Shown here piece by piece: positions 46,291 through 55,161 of a stretch of 64,000 bases of DNA; within the stretch, counting starts at the first letter, position 1; each line of letters opens with the position of its first letter. The notes beneath the pieces are model-generated. The model was given only the letters and a program-made list of their open reading frames with translations. It was not told the origin of the DNA and did no database searches. Made by a program: the position numbers and the translations under genes. Source of the DNA: Oceanobacillus sojae. Lineage in GTDB: Bacteria > Bacillota > Bacilli > Bacillales > Amphibacillaceae. The DNA lies in NCBI RefSeq assembly GCF_900162665.1, contig NZ_LT727810.1, positions 690,038 to 754,037 of the forward strand, read 5' to 3'.

Positions 46291-47256
46291 ATGCCTATGT
46301 CAGAAATGCTCCGAAGTCAATACGCAATCCAGGTTGAAGGGAAGCAGTTTATTGAAGAGCGTGAAGGTTATCAAAAAGAGCATTATATTTATTTTACCAT
46401 TCCTGCTGGAAACAAGGAAATGATATTAATGGAACAGGCAACTTTAGCCTACTACTTAAGAGAAAATGGCATATCCTCTGTAGCTTATCCAATCAGGAAT
46501 ATCAATGGGGAATGGTTTACCAATCACGGAAACGGACTTTGGATGGTTCTTGTATTAGAAGATTATTCACAGGCTTCAGGAAGCGGGAGTGCAGGGAATA
46601 AACTTGGAGATATTCATCGTATTGGCAGCAGTTTTCAGTATGAGCCTAAAGCTATTTCCAGCTATGGTACATGGAGAAAGCTTTGGGAAGAAAAGCTTAC
46701 TTTTTTTGAAGAAGAATTGACCAGGCAGGCAAAGGAAGAGGCGGCAAGCAGTTATTTATCGGAAGTAATGGATGTTTTACCTTATATTGTTGGAATCAGT
46801 GAGAATGCTATCCAATATTTACGGGAGAGTGAGAAAGAGCAGCGGATCTTACAAACTGATCAGGGAACAGTGACTTTCTCCAGGTGGAGTACTTTCGGGA
46901 AAACAATTATTTGGACAGATGAACTCGTATATGACCATCCAACCCGGGACATTGCTGAGTATATTCGTTTTTCCTTTTTGCAAAATCGGCCGGACACAGA
47001 AATTAATCAATTCTTAAATGATTATCAAAATTATCAGCCATTATCTGTGTTTGCATGGAGGCTTGTGTTTGCCAGGCTATTCTTTCCGATTCATCTTTAT
47101 GATTTTTTAGAAGAAGGATTTCAGTATCAGGATTTTCAAAGATTGGAGCAATTGGTAAAGCATCAGGAAGTGTATGAGAGAAGACTGGCACGATTTTACG
47201 AAATGACGGGTGTAGATGTTTCCGATTGGCGGATTCCTATGATAAGCTGGTTGTAA
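46291..47256 (+). CDS. yutH: Spore coat-associated kinase-fold protein YutH
   Basis: This 321-residue CotS/YutH-family protein has a kinase-like fold. It has no clear catalytic HGD motif, and the hinge is weak. Family features are EREGYQKEHYIYFTIP near the start, a central WEEKLTFFEEEL and TVTFSRWSTFGKTIIWTDEL. CotS-type proteins sit in the spore coat. ATG 46291 is preceded by AAGGAGGAG. The two preceding TTG codons are unlikely. Position next to yutG matches B. subtilis. Confidence 0.8.
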   Translation: MPMSEMLRSQYAIQVEGKQFIEEREGYQKEHYIYFTIPAGNKEMILMEQATLAYYLRENGISSVAYPIRNINGEWFTNHGNGLWMVLVLEDYSQASGSGSAGNKLGDIHRIGSSFQYEPKAISSYGTWRKLWEEKLTFFEEELTRQAKEEAASSYLSEVMDVLPYIVGISENAIQYLRESEKEQRILQTDQGTVTFSRWSTFGKTIIWTDELVYDHPTRDIAEYIRFSFLQNRPDTEINQFLNDYQNYQPLSVFAWRLVFARLFFPIHLYDFLEEGFQYQDFQRLEQLVKHQEVYERRLARFYEMTGVDVSDWRIPMISWL

Positions 47257-47330
47257 GCAGTATCATAACAAATAAAAAAGAAATATCAGAGAAATAATTA
47301 TCATTTATTCGCAGGAGGGAGAACACCAGT

Positions 47331-48296
47331 ATGTCTAAACCAAAGGTCTACATTACCCGTAAGATTGATGAAAAGTACTTACAAGCATATCGGAATGAAT
47401 TAGATATTCACATGTGGGAAAAAGAGGAGGAGTCTGTACCGAGAGAGACACTTTTTAAAGAGATAGCAGATGCTGATGCTTTATTCGCAGTGTTAAGTGA
47501 CACTATTGATGAAGAGCTGTTATCAAAAGCTCCTCGTTTAAAGGTTATTGCTAATATGGCTGTCGGCTACGATAATATTGATGTGGAGGCATGTAAAAAG
47601 CATCAAGTTGTTGTTGCAAATACCCCTGATGTTTTATCGGAAACAACCGCAGATTTAGGTTTTTCACTTATTATGGCTACTGCCAGGCGTATTGTGGAGG
47701 CGGATGAATGGGTGAAGCAGGATAAGTGGCAGTCGTGGGCCCCATTTTTCTTTGCCGGCACAGATATTTACGGGAAAACACTTGGAATTGTTGGAATGGG
47801 GAGAATCGGAGAAGCTATTGCTAAACGGGCAGCTGGTTTTGACATGAATATACAGTACCACAATCGTTCCCGGAAAAAAGATGCAGAGGAACGATTAAAT
47901 GCAAAATATGTCAGCTTCGATGAGCTGTTAGAGACTTCTGATTTTATTGTGACCGTTGTTCCACACACCAAAGAAACCGATAAATTATTTAATAAGGATG
48001 TTTTTAAAAAAATGAAATCCAGCGCTATTTTTATAAATATTTCGCGCGGCAAAGTAGTGGACGAAGAAGCGTTGGCAGAGGCACTTAAAACTGGGGAAAT
48101 TCAGGCAGCAGGTCTGGATGTTTTTGATGAAGAGCCAATTAGAGCAGATCACCCGCTTGTCGGTTTGAAGAATACGGTATGTATCCCGCATATCGGCTCT
48201 GCCAGTGTAGAAACAAGAACAAAAATGGTTCAGCTCTGTCTGGAAAATATTCAGGCAGTTGTCACTGGGGAACCAGCCATTACCCCCGTATCGTAA
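47331..48296 (+). CDS. D-2-hydroxyacid dehydrogenase (glyoxylate reductase type)
   Basis: This 321-residue NAD(P)-dependent enzyme reduces 2-ketoacids such as glyoxylate or hydroxypyruvate. The nucleotide motif GIVGMGRIGEAIAKR lies near residues 150-164. Catalytic Arg lies in NISRGKVVDEEAL, Glu in DVFDEEP and His in IPHIGSA. Specificity between glyoxylate, hydroxypyruvate and 2-ketogluconate cannot be set by eye. ATG 47331 has GGAGGGAG before it. Confidence 0.88.
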   Translation: MSKPKVYITRKIDEKYLQAYRNELDIHMWEKEEESVPRETLFKEIADADALFAVLSDTIDEELLSKAPRLKVIANMAVGYDNIDVEACKKHQVVVANTPDVLSETTADLGFSLIMATARRIVEADEWVKQDKWQSWAPFFFAGTDIYGKTLGIVGMGRIGEAIAKRAAGFDMNIQYHNRSRKKDAEERLNAKYVSFDELLETSDFIVTVVPHTKETDKLFNKDVFKKMKSSAIFINISRGKVVDEEALAEALKTGEIQAAGLDVFDEEPIRADHPLVGLKNTVCIPHIGSASVETRTKMVQLCLENIQAVVTGEPAITPVS

Positions 48297-48312
48297 ATAA
48301 GGATAATAAAAA

Positions 48313-48350
48313 AACGGAGTGTCTCTATCAAGGCAAAAGAGCGCTCCGTT
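48313..48350. terminator. Terminator after dehydrogenase / before yutI end
   Basis: AACGGAGTG pairs imperfectly with CGCTCCGTT across a 20-base loop, between convergent genes. Confidence 0.5.
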
Positions 48351-48364
48351 CTATATTAAATTCA

Positions 48365-48589
48365 TTAAAAAACCTGTTCGATTTCTGTTACACCAGGAAC
48401 CTCTGCCATAAGTGCGCGTTCAATTCCGGCTTTTAAAGTAATGGTTGAACTTGGGCAATTGCCGCATGCTCCCATGAGACGTAATAAAACGACGCCATCA
48501 TCATCAACGTCAACTAATTCTACATCCCCGCCATCACGTAATAAGAATGGACGAAGCTTGCTTAATACTTCTTGTACTTGTTCTTCCAC
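48365..48589 (-). CDS. yutI: NifU-like Fe-S scaffold YutI
   Basis: This 74-residue NFU-domain protein carries the [10 protein letters not shown] motif, where the two cysteines of CxxC assemble and pass on a 4Fe-4S cluster. [23 protein letters not shown] at the start is typical. It starts at GTG 48589 after AAAGGAGTAGG. In B. subtilis yutI is followed by yuzD, but here an IS lies between them. A Fur-like palindrome is found 60-75 bases upstream of it. Confidence 0.92.
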   Translation of the reverse strand: MEEQVQEVLSKLRPFLLRDGGDVELVDVDDDGVVLLRLMGACGNCPSSTITLKAGIERALMAEVPGVTEIEQVF

Positions 48590-48646
48590 AATAACCTACT
48601 CCTTTCCTACAAATCTATTATAACGCGATTAAACACAAAAATCTAT

Positions 48647-48663
48647 TTGAAAATGATTTTCAA
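48647..48663. promoter_or_regulatory. Fur/PerR-like palindrome upstream of yutI
   Basis: TTGAAAATGATTTTCAA is a perfect 8-1-8 palindrome that agrees with the 7-1-7 Fur core TGATAATNATTATCA at 13 of 15 positions. It lies upstream of a TATAAT-containing yutI promoter on the minus strand and abuts the left end of the IS element. Confidence 0.35.
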
Positions 48664-48743
48664 TTGAATGAATTTCATAATTGCTCTTTTTAAAAATACA
48701 AAGACGAACAGAATTTTCGAAAGTGTATTTTAAAAAACAAAAA

Positions 48744-50105
48744 TTATGCAGCTTGTTGTTGCTGAATAAGCTCCGCTTGGATGCGATCCGCAGCTAATTT
48801 GGAAGCATTGTAAATCAAAGCGACCATGTCAAAATGGACTTTCGCACGCTTTCCAGTGCGATAGCGAACATTATTTAACTGATAGAACTCTTTTAAATAA
48901 GCGTTGACACGTTCTACTGCTGTCCGTTGTTTAAAAATCTTTTTCCAAGCTCTTGATCCGCGCGCAGGCGCCGTATAACGTCTTAAATCGGTGGTTATTT
49001 TGACTTTATACACTTTTTGACAGATACCTTCATTTGCAAGTGGGCAGTTGCTACATTCCTTAGGTCTGGTATACTTCAATGTTTCGTATTTCGGATCAAA
49101 GCTGTCATATTTATAGGAATGTTCTCGCAAACAGGTCGGGGCAAAATCCTTATCAAACCCGATCATTTCGCCTTCATTGCGTTTATTATAGGCAATGACA
49201 GACTGTTGTCCCATGCGATGAATTTGTTCATAAATCGGCTCGAAATCATAGCCCGCATCCAATGTCTGGTAAGAAGCAGACGTAAGCGGAAGTCGTTGAT
49301 CTATCCCCTTCAATAGGGCGATAGCGGCTTTTCCATCATTTAAGCTGCCGGAAGAAAACAAGGATTGTAGAATATACTGGCTTGATGCCCCAACTGCGAG
49401 GTGTCCTTTGTAGCCAAACCAATACTCGTTTTTACCATCTGCATTCTTTTTCACACCCCATTTTGGGTTCTGTGGCACTTCTGCACGCAATACGTCTAAT
49501 GGAACGTCTAATTGAGCTTCTATTTTCTTTTCATACAATGGAAGATTCGCTTCTTTTTCTGCTTGTTCTTTGAGATATTGGTCGCGTTCTTTCTTGGATT
49601 TACGCCCACGCTTTTTGGGTCTGATTTCCGATTTTTCTTCTTTTTGAACGGGCGCCTTGTCCCGGGCTTCAAAATGGGTTGCGTCAATGGCGATGACTTC
49701 ATCAGCGATAAATCCTTCTGTGATAGCTGCCAGTGTTACGTTTTCGAAGGATTTCTCTAAAATATCTGATTCACTCAGTTTTGTAACCAAGCGAGAATAC
49801 GCAGCTTCTGACGGTGTAGAATCGGAAACAAGAAATCCGCAGTTCATTTTAAAGATAAAGTCATCATTTAGACGCTTGATTAAGTCTTTGATCGTTGGGA
49901 TGCGCTCGATGTAGCGAATAAAAAAAGAAATAATCATCCCTGCATAATTTAGCTCAACAGGCGCTCCAAGCCGGGATTTCTTATTAATCGCATGATAAAT
50001 ACGATCCAGATCAATCGCTGAAATAATCGCTTCATATTTTTGGGTAGGTTCCATGTCATATAATTCTTGGATGCCAAATAGACTCGGTTGTCGTATAATG
50101 GTCAT
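48744..50105 (-). CDS. IS1182-family transposase
   Basis: This 453-residue DDE transposase has an N-terminal DUF772-type domain (KSRLGAPVELNYAGMIISFFIRYIERIPTIKDL in the first 80 residues). The catalytic Asp lies in VIAIDATHFEARDK, a second Asp in TLDAGYDFEPIYEQ, and the Glu in RTAVERVNAYLKEF. It appears intact. ATG 50105 follows GGAGGAG, which can be masked by a hairpin (see the 50107-50177 feature). Confidence 0.93.
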   Translation of the reverse strand: MTIIRQPSLFGIQELYDMEPTQKYEAIISAIDLDRIYHAINKKSRLGAPVELNYAGMIISFFIRYIERIPTIKDLIKRLNDDFIFKMNCGFLVSDSTPSEAAYSRLVTKLSESDILEKSFENVTLAAITEGFIADEVIAIDATHFEARDKAPVQKEEKSEIRPKKRGRKSKKERDQYLKEQAEKEANLPLYEKKIEAQLDVPLDVLRAEVPQNPKWGVKKNADGKNEYWFGYKGHLAVGASSQYILQSLFSSGSLNDGKAAIALLKGIDQRLPLTSASYQTLDAGYDFEPIYEQIHRMGQQSVIAYNKRNEGEMIGFDKDFAPTCLREHSYKYDSFDPKYETLKYTRPKECSNCPLANEGICQKVYKVKITTDLRRYTAPARGSRAWKKIFKQRTAVERVNAYLKEFYQLNNVRYRTGKRAKVHFDMVALIYNASKLAADRIQAELIQQQQAA

Positions 50106-50106
50106 A

Positions 50107-50177
50107 AGAAGTACTCCTCCAGTCTTTTTATGGTTTTGTGGTTATTACCATTATACAAGATTTGGGGAGGTACTTCT
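50107..50177 (-). promoter_or_regulatory. RBS-masking hairpin of the transposase gene
   Basis: On the minus strand AGAAGTACCTCC (complement of 50166-50177) can pair with GGAGGAGTACTTCT (complement of 50107-50120), covering the transposase ribosome binding site. The TATAAT at about 50149-50154 lies in the loop, so transcripts starting there lack the first arm and stay translatable. Incoming read-through would be silenced. Confidence 0.5.
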
Positions 50178-50337
50178 TTTTTTATGCCCTGAACTCATTG
50201 GGACGCAAGGGTTAAGAATTATGAAATTCACTCAATTAGCTGGTTAATTATATTTTATCTTTTTCCGCTTATTTTGTAAAATAATTAATATAGGTATACG
50301 CTAAAAGATAGCATGACTCTGAAGGGAAGTGTATAAT

Positions 50338-50664
50338 ATGCCGGAAATAACGATAACAGTCTATGGAAGCGAACAAATCTGTGCCAGCTGTGTCGGTGCC
50401 CCAGGCTCCAAAGATACGTACGAATGGCTGCAGGCAGCCATTGGAAGAAAGTATGCTTCTGATGGTGTTCAATATAATTATATTGATATAAATAAACCGC
50501 AATCAGATTCGATTCATCAGGCATATGTTGACAAAATAATCGAAGAGGATCTTTTTTATCCTATCATCTGGGTAAATGATAAAATGGTAGCTGAAGGTAT
50601 TCCAACCTTAAAGCCAATCTATCAAGTATTAAACCAGCTTGGGTTAGAGACAAAAGAAGGATAA
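50338..50664 (+). CDS. yuzD: YuzD, DUF1462 disulfide-like protein
   Basis: This 108-residue DUF1462 protein has a thioredoxin-like fold and CASC (CxxC) near residue 15 in TVYGSEQICASCVGAP. It continues with the WVNDKMVAEGIPTLKPIYQVL C-terminus. Its function is unknown, but it may bind Fe-S or act as a redox partner of neighbouring YutI and YutM. ATG 50338 is chosen over 50329, because GAAGGGAAGTG precedes it. dapF starts 20 bases after the stop. Confidence 0.85.
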   Translation: MPEITITVYGSEQICASCVGAPGSKDTYEWLQAAIGRKYASDGVQYNYIDINKPQSDSIHQAYVDKIIEEDLFYPIIWVNDKMVAEGIPTLKPIYQVLNQLGLETKEG

Positions 50665-50684
50665 GCAGAAGAGGAGAGTAGCAG

Positions 50685-51539
50685 ATGAAAATACCATTTA
50701 CAAAAATGCATGGATTAGGAAATAATTATATCTATATAGATCTTTTTCATACAGAGTTACCAGAAGAACGATTGTCTGAATTAGCTGTTAAAATGTCAAA
50801 CCCAAATACGGGAATTGGTTCAGACGGAATGATTCTGATCCATCCTGCAGAAAAAGCAGAAGTAGGAATGCGAATTTTTAATAAGGATGGTTCGGAGGGC
50901 ATGAATTGCGGTAATGGGCTGCGCTGTACGGCAAAATATGTTTATGAAACTGGTATTGTAAATACAAAAGAGTTTTCCATACAGACGAAAGCAAATGTTG
51001 TCCATGCTATTGTTAAAGTGAATGGAGATAAGGAAGTAGAAGAGGTCACGATTGATATGGGAGAGCCCATTTTACAAAGAGAGCAGATTCCAATGCTTGG
51101 AGAAGCAGAGACAACAGTTATCAATGAGCCATTCCAGGTTGCTGATGAAACACTATATGTTACTGCAGTTTCGATGGGAAATCCGCATGTTGTTACAATG
51201 GTAGACGCAATTGATAATGCGCCGTTAACAACGCTGGGACCAATTATAGAAAAAGATGAGCGCTTCCCTGAAGGTGTTAATGCAGAGTTTATCGAAGTTG
51301 TATCTGAGGAAGAATTACATTTCCGTGTCTGGGAACGCGGCTCCGGGATTACGGAAGCGTGCGGAACTGGAGCATGTGCAGCTGTTGTTGCTGCGACATT
51401 AAATAATAAGGTAAGCAAAGGGAAAAAAATTGTTGTTCATTTAGCTGGCGGTGATTTATTCATTGAATGGAAAGAAGACGATCATATCTGGATGACTGGC
51501 GGAGCAGAAACAATCGCTTCAGGAATTTTCTACGCATAG
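50685..51539 (+). CDS. dapF: Diaminopimelate epimerase
   Basis: This 284-residue cofactor-free racemase converts L,L-DAP to meso-DAP for peptidoglycan and lysine synthesis. Catalytic cysteines lie in GMNCGNGLRC near residue 75 and TEACGTGACAA near 225. All substrate-binding segments (MHGLGNNYIYID, NKDGSEG, FRVWERGSG) are present. ATG 50685 is preceded by AGAGGAGAG. It corresponds to B. subtilis yutL. Confidence 0.95.
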   Translation: MKIPFTKMHGLGNNYIYIDLFHTELPEERLSELAVKMSNPNTGIGSDGMILIHPAEKAEVGMRIFNKDGSEGMNCGNGLRCTAKYVYETGIVNTKEFSIQTKANVVHAIVKVNGDKEVEEVTIDMGEPILQREQIPMLGEAETTVINEPFQVADETLYVTAVSMGNPHVVTMVDAIDNAPLTTLGPIIEKDERFPEGVNAEFIEVVSEEELHFRVWERGSGITEACGTGACAAVVAATLNNKVSKGKKIVVHLAGGDLFIEWKEDDHIWMTGGAETIASGIFYA

Positions 51540-51616
51540 AATGAATTACTTGATTCTGACAAGTGTGGGTGTATACTAAGTTTATAGGATATACAAGGAT
51601 AAAGGAGGTTCAGAAG

Positions 51617-51973
51617 ATGATCATTGAACTGACTGATCGTGCAAGTGCACAGATTAAAGAAATGATGAAAGAAGAACCGGATCAATCGCTTCTCCGCTTT
51701 GGTGTAAAAGGAGGAGGATGCAGCGGTCTGTCTTATTCATTGGGCTTTGAAGATGAGGTTAATGAAGAATTGGATATTATTGAAACCATTAATGATATTC
51801 CAATTGTTTTTTTCAATCAGGATATTCCTATTATTAAAGGAACAAAGATTGATTATAAAGAAAATATGATGGGCGGCGGATTCAGTATCGATAACCCGAA
51901 TGCCATTATATCCTGCGGGTGCGGTTCTTCCTTCCGTACTGCAGAGCATGCCGGCGCACCCGGTGATTGTTAA
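51617..51973 (+). CDS. yutM: HesB/IscA-family Fe-S carrier YutM
   Basis: This 118-residue A-type Fe-S carrier has conserved cysteines in GGGCSGLSY near residue 35 and in SCGCGSSF near 102-106. It transfers clusters to apoproteins, as SufA/IscA do. ATG 51617 has AAAGGAGG before it. The upstream in-frame GTG 51563 extends into the spacer. It follows dapF by about 78 bases and precedes a strong terminator. Confidence 0.92.
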   Translation: MIIELTDRASAQIKEMMKEEPDQSLLRFGVKGGGCSGLSYSLGFEDEVNEELDIIETINDIPIVFFNQDIPIIKGTKIDYKENMMGGGFSIDNPNAIISCGCGSSFRTAEHAGAPGDC

Positions 51974-51978
51974 TGGAG

Positions 51979-52017
51979 AAGAAAGATTGGCAGAGATTTT
52001 CTGTCAATCTTTCTTTT
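51979..52017 (+). terminator. Terminator after yutM
   Basis: GAAAGATTGGCAGA and TCTGTCAATCTTTC are 14-bp arms around four bases, followed by TTTT. Confidence 0.85.
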
Positions 52018-52157
52018 AACTCTCTGTGTGATGTAAACTGAATTTCCCCAATACCTGCTGTAACATACCACTTAGAAAAACCAAGAAAATCACTTATTCT
52101 TTAAAAAAAGACAGAAAGCTTCCTGCAGCTCCTTTTCATTTTTAACAAATAGAAAAA

Positions 52158-52203
52158 TAAAACCGCTTGAACGGGATTATTTCTCATTCAAACGATTTTT
52201 TTC
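52158..52203 (-). terminator. Terminator of yumC
   Basis: On the minus strand a TCGTTTGAA / TTCAAGCGG stem is followed by TTTTATTTTT. The span 52018-52157 shows nothing else. Confidence 0.55.
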
Positions 52204-52232
52204 AAATTATTATATAGCTCATGGTATATTTA

Positions 52233-53216
52233 TTAAAACATTGCTGTAGAGTGTTTTGGCTGGATTCTTGCTTTCGGGTCAATGTAATTTTTAGCATTAT
52301 TAATAGCTGTCGGACCTTCACCAAATCCAGTTGCAATCAGCTTGACTTTACCATCATACGTACAAACATCTCCAGCAGCATATATTCCCGGGATATTTGT
52401 TTCCATTTTTGAATTAACGACAATGCTGTTTTTTTCAATTTCCAGACCCCAGTCTTTGATTGGTCCAAGACTGGAAATAAAACCGTAGTTACAGATGATA
52501 TCATCTACTTCTAATTCGACTAATTCTTCTCCTTTTATCTCCTGTAAGATAAGCTTTTCAATCTTCTCGTTTGCAACAATCGCTGCGGGGGCAAATGGTG
52601 TGAGCTTTTCAACAGCAGATGCCTCTAATTGTTCCACACTATGTTCATGTGCACGGAATTGATCACGACGGTGAATTAACGTTACTTTAGCAGCAGTTTT
52701 TTCCAGCATCAATGCCCAATCTACAGCTGAATCGCCTCCGCCTAAAATAGCAACATGCTTATCCTTGTACTTATTCATATCCGTCACATAATAGTGTAAA
52801 TTTCTGCCTTCGTATGCTTCACTGTCACCTACATTCAATCTTCTAGGCTGAAATGCACCATTGCCGGCAGTAATAATGATTGTTTTTGTCAGGTGAACTT
52901 CTCCAGTGTTTGAAATGAGGCGAAAGCTGTCGTCTTCCAACCGTTCAACACTTTCAATAGCCTGCCCGAGTACAATCTCAGGGTCAAATAATTTTGCCTG
53001 TTCTTCCAATTGATCAACAAGCTCCTGTGCACGAACTTTTGGAAATCCTGCAACATCATATATATATTTCTCCGGATATAGTGCTGTCAATTGACCTCCG
53101 ATATGAGGCAGGCTTTCAATTATTTTAACACTGGCTTGACGCATGCCGCCGTAAAAGGCTGTGAATAAGCCAGTGGGTCCAGCTCCAATGATGGTTACAT
53201 CAAAAACTTTCTCCAT
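52233..53216 (-). CDS. yumC: Ferredoxin/flavodoxin-NADP+ reductase YumC
   Basis: This 327-residue FAD-dependent reductase of the thioredoxin-reductase-like type has the FAD motif [16 protein letters not shown] near residues 9-24 and the NADPH motif [15 protein letters not shown] near 155-169. There is no CxxC, so it is not a thioredoxin reductase. The C-terminal [23 protein letters not shown] is typical. It supplies electrons to ferredoxin or flavodoxin. ATG 53216 follows AAAGAGGT. Confidence 0.93.
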   Translation of the reverse strand: MEKVFDVTIIGAGPTGLFTAFYGGMRQASVKIIESLPHIGGQLTALYPEKYIYDVAGFPKVRAQELVDQLEEQAKLFDPEIVLGQAIESVERLEDDSFRLISNTGEVHLTKTIIITAGNGAFQPRRLNVGDSEAYEGRNLHYYVTDMNKYKDKHVAILGGGDSAVDWALMLEKTAAKVTLIHRRDQFRAHEHSVEQLEASAVEKLTPFAPAAIVANEKIEKLILQEIKGEELVELEVDDIICNYGFISSLGPIKDWGLEIEKNSIVVNSKMETNIPGIYAAGDVCTYDGKVKLIATGFGEGPTAINNAKNYIDPKARIQPKHSTAMF

Positions 53217-53526
53217 AGAATACCTCTTTTCTTTCTAAACGTTTACCAATCCTATGGTATCATAAACTCGTTTTTGTTTGTATTAAATCGCTTTAAAAGA
53301 AAGGATAATTCAAAGGTATTTTATTTTGACAGTTTAATACTCTTTGCATGTCTTCACTTTTTTTTCATAAGTATAGATAAAAAAGAGTTTTTAAAGCTTG
53401 CTATTTTTTAGCAGAGCATTTAAGATAAGTTAGTGATTATTACAATTTGATTACAAAATGAAGTTATTTATATGACAAAAATATTTTGATAAGAATTATA
53501 TTAATTAATAGGAGTAGTGAAAAACC
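53217..53526. other. Divergent promoter region yumC/yumB-like
   Basis: This 310-base spacer holds the start regions of two divergent genes. TATATTAATTAATAGGAG precedes the plus-strand gene. I see no riboswitch or conserved hairpin here. Confidence 0.4.
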
Positions 53527-54735
53527 ATGAATAAACCGCATATTGTTATATTAGGAGCGGGTTATGGAGGTATAATGACAGCAGTAAAGCTTCAGAAGCA
53601 GCTGGGACAGAATGAAGCAGAAATCACATTAGTTCATAAATATGACTATCATTTCCAAACAAGCTGTCTGCACGAGAATGCTGCTGGGACGCTGCATCAG
53701 GATTGCTCTAAAATAAAAATAAAAGATATCATCAATCGTTCAAAAATAAATTTTATAATAGATGAAGTTGTTTCTATCAAGCGGGAAGCCAAAAAAATCA
53801 GGCTTAAAAACAGAAAGCTTAATTATGATTTACTCGTAATCGGACTGGGAGCTGAGCCGAATACGGAAGGGATTCCAGGATTGAATGAGTATACTTATCC
53901 TATCACAGATATTAACAGTGCCCGTTTTATCCGTGAACACATTGAATATAATTTTGCCAGCTATGCCAATGATATTAAAAAGGATGAGAGCAGATTAAAT
54001 ATTGTGATTGGCGGCGGAGGAATTCTTGGTGTTGCGTTTGCAGGGGAGCTCATCAATCAGATCCCGATTATGTGTAAAGAATATGATGTTGAGAAAACAC
54101 AGATACGTCTCTATATGCTTGAAGAAAATACTTCTTTGCTGCAGGGATTTGATGAGGAGCTGGCGCACTATGCAATTACTTCTTTACAATCCAGAGGCGT
54201 AGAAGTTATCCATCAGGCGAAGCTGAAGGAGTGTCAGGATAACAAAGTCGTTTATGAAATGGAAGGCAAAGAATATGTTATTCCCTCTCGCACTTTTATC
54301 TGGACCGGCGGGGTACAGGCTAATCCAATTTTTGAAAAAGCTGGACTAACCTTGAAAAATAAAAGAATAGAAGTATATTCTAATATGCTGTCTACCAAAG
54401 ATGATTCGATCTTCGTTGTAGGCGAGTGTGCATATACTGTAAATGAAAATGGAGAAGAAATTCTTCCAACTGCAAAAAAAGCTGTAGAGGAGGCAGCTGT
54501 TGTTGCAAAAAATATCTCCTTATGGCTCAGGAACAAAGAACTTACTTTCTGTCAGCCGGTAAAGCAAGGTATGCTTGCCACCTTAGGAAGAGATGACGGG
54601 GTAGCGACGATACAGAATCATAAGATATTCGGCTGGAAAGCGGTATTAATAAAGCGGATTTCTGATAATCATTATTTATATAAATTAGGGGGATGGAATT
54701 TGTTGTTGAAGAAGGGGAATTTTCATCTATTATAG
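53527..54735 (+). CDS. yumB: Type II NADH dehydrogenase-like (YumB/YutJ family)
   Basis: This 402-residue FAD-dependent NDH-2-like oxidoreductase transfers electrons from NADH to quinone at the membrane. The FAD motif is VILGAGYGGIMTAVKLQ near residues 5-21, the NADH motif IVIGGGGILGVAFAGELI near 160-177, and FVVGECAYT lies near 300 (the usual GD is GE). The second ring-binding region TAKKAVEEAAVVAKN follows. YumB and YutJ are close paralogues and I cannot separate them. ATG 53527 has AGGAG upstream. Confidence 0.85.
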   Translation: MNKPHIVILGAGYGGIMTAVKLQKQLGQNEAEITLVHKYDYHFQTSCLHENAAGTLHQDCSKIKIKDIINRSKINFIIDEVVSIKREAKKIRLKNRKLNYDLLVIGLGAEPNTEGIPGLNEYTYPITDINSARFIREHIEYNFASYANDIKKDESRLNIVIGGGGILGVAFAGELINQIPIMCKEYDVEKTQIRLYMLEENTSLLQGFDEELAHYAITSLQSRGVEVIHQAKLKECQDNKVVYEMEGKEYVIPSRTFIWTGGVQANPIFEKAGLTLKNKRIEVYSNMLSTKDDSIFVVGECAYTVNENGEEILPTAKKAVEEAAVVAKNISLWLRNKELTFCQPVKQGMLATLGRDDGVATIQNHKIFGWKAVLIKRISDNHYLYKLGGWNLLLKKGNFHLL

Positions 54736-54782
54736 AGGATGTTAAAAAAGTCCAAAAAAGATGACACGGCGATAAGAGGATT

Positions 54783-55001
54783 TTCTACTAAGAACGCCCA
54801 CGTCGTGTGGGCAACGTAGAAGCCACCGCATCCTGCGGAAGTGCGTTGACGAAGATTTTTCAATGGGGCTGCGATTACTCGCCCCACCAAAAGCGTTACT
54901 CACGTATTATAAAGCATAGAGGAACTTCTGTGTTGTCCACGTCCTGTGGACAACACAGAAGTCACCACAACACGCGCAAGTCCGTTTGAAAAATCTTCGT
55001 C
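54783..55001. repeat. Structured palindromic element
   Basis: This non-coding element is built from nested hairpins: TTCTAC...GTAGAA around GCCCAC-GTCGT-GTGGGC (54783-54821), CCGCA-TCC-TGCGG (54826-54838), TGGGGC/GCCCCA around TGCGATTACTC (54864-54886), and ACTTCTGTGTTGTCCAC with its perfect complement around GTCCT (54924-54962). A 16-bp perfect inverted repeat begins GACGAAGATTTTTCAA (54848-54863) and ends TTGAAAAATCTTCGTC (54986-55001). The first and last hairpins are related modules with compensating changes. It resembles a REP/MITE-type repeat. Confidence 0.8.
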
Positions 55002-55161
55002 GCCTTGAACTTCTTGGTCTTATTTATCGGAATTTTTGAACACAAACTTATAGAAATATATTGACAAAAAAGCGAAGCTTGGCAGATGCTGCTTTGCTTT
55101 TTTGCAGTTTTAAGATAAAATGTCCCTTGTATGTATCCTTAGAAAGGACGGAGGGAAGAGA
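55002..55161. other. Spacer before yuiB
   Basis: This stretch holds TTGACA at about 55061 and a short inverted repeat AAAAAAGCGAAGC/GCTTTGCTTTTTT at 55067-55104. It probably contains the yuiB promoter and an upstream terminator. No other gene is visible. Confidence 0.4.

Larger units (their letters stand above)
48662..50237 (-). mobile_element. IS1182-type insertion sequence
   Basis: The element has 21-bp inverted ends: AATTGAATGAATTTCATAATT at 48662-48682 and AATTATGAAATTCACTCAATT at 50217-50237, with one mismatch. It encloses one transposase gene. It interrupts the conserved yutI-yuzD order. No clear target duplication is visible at the edges. The exact ends are inferred from the repeat. 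Confidence 0.8.
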
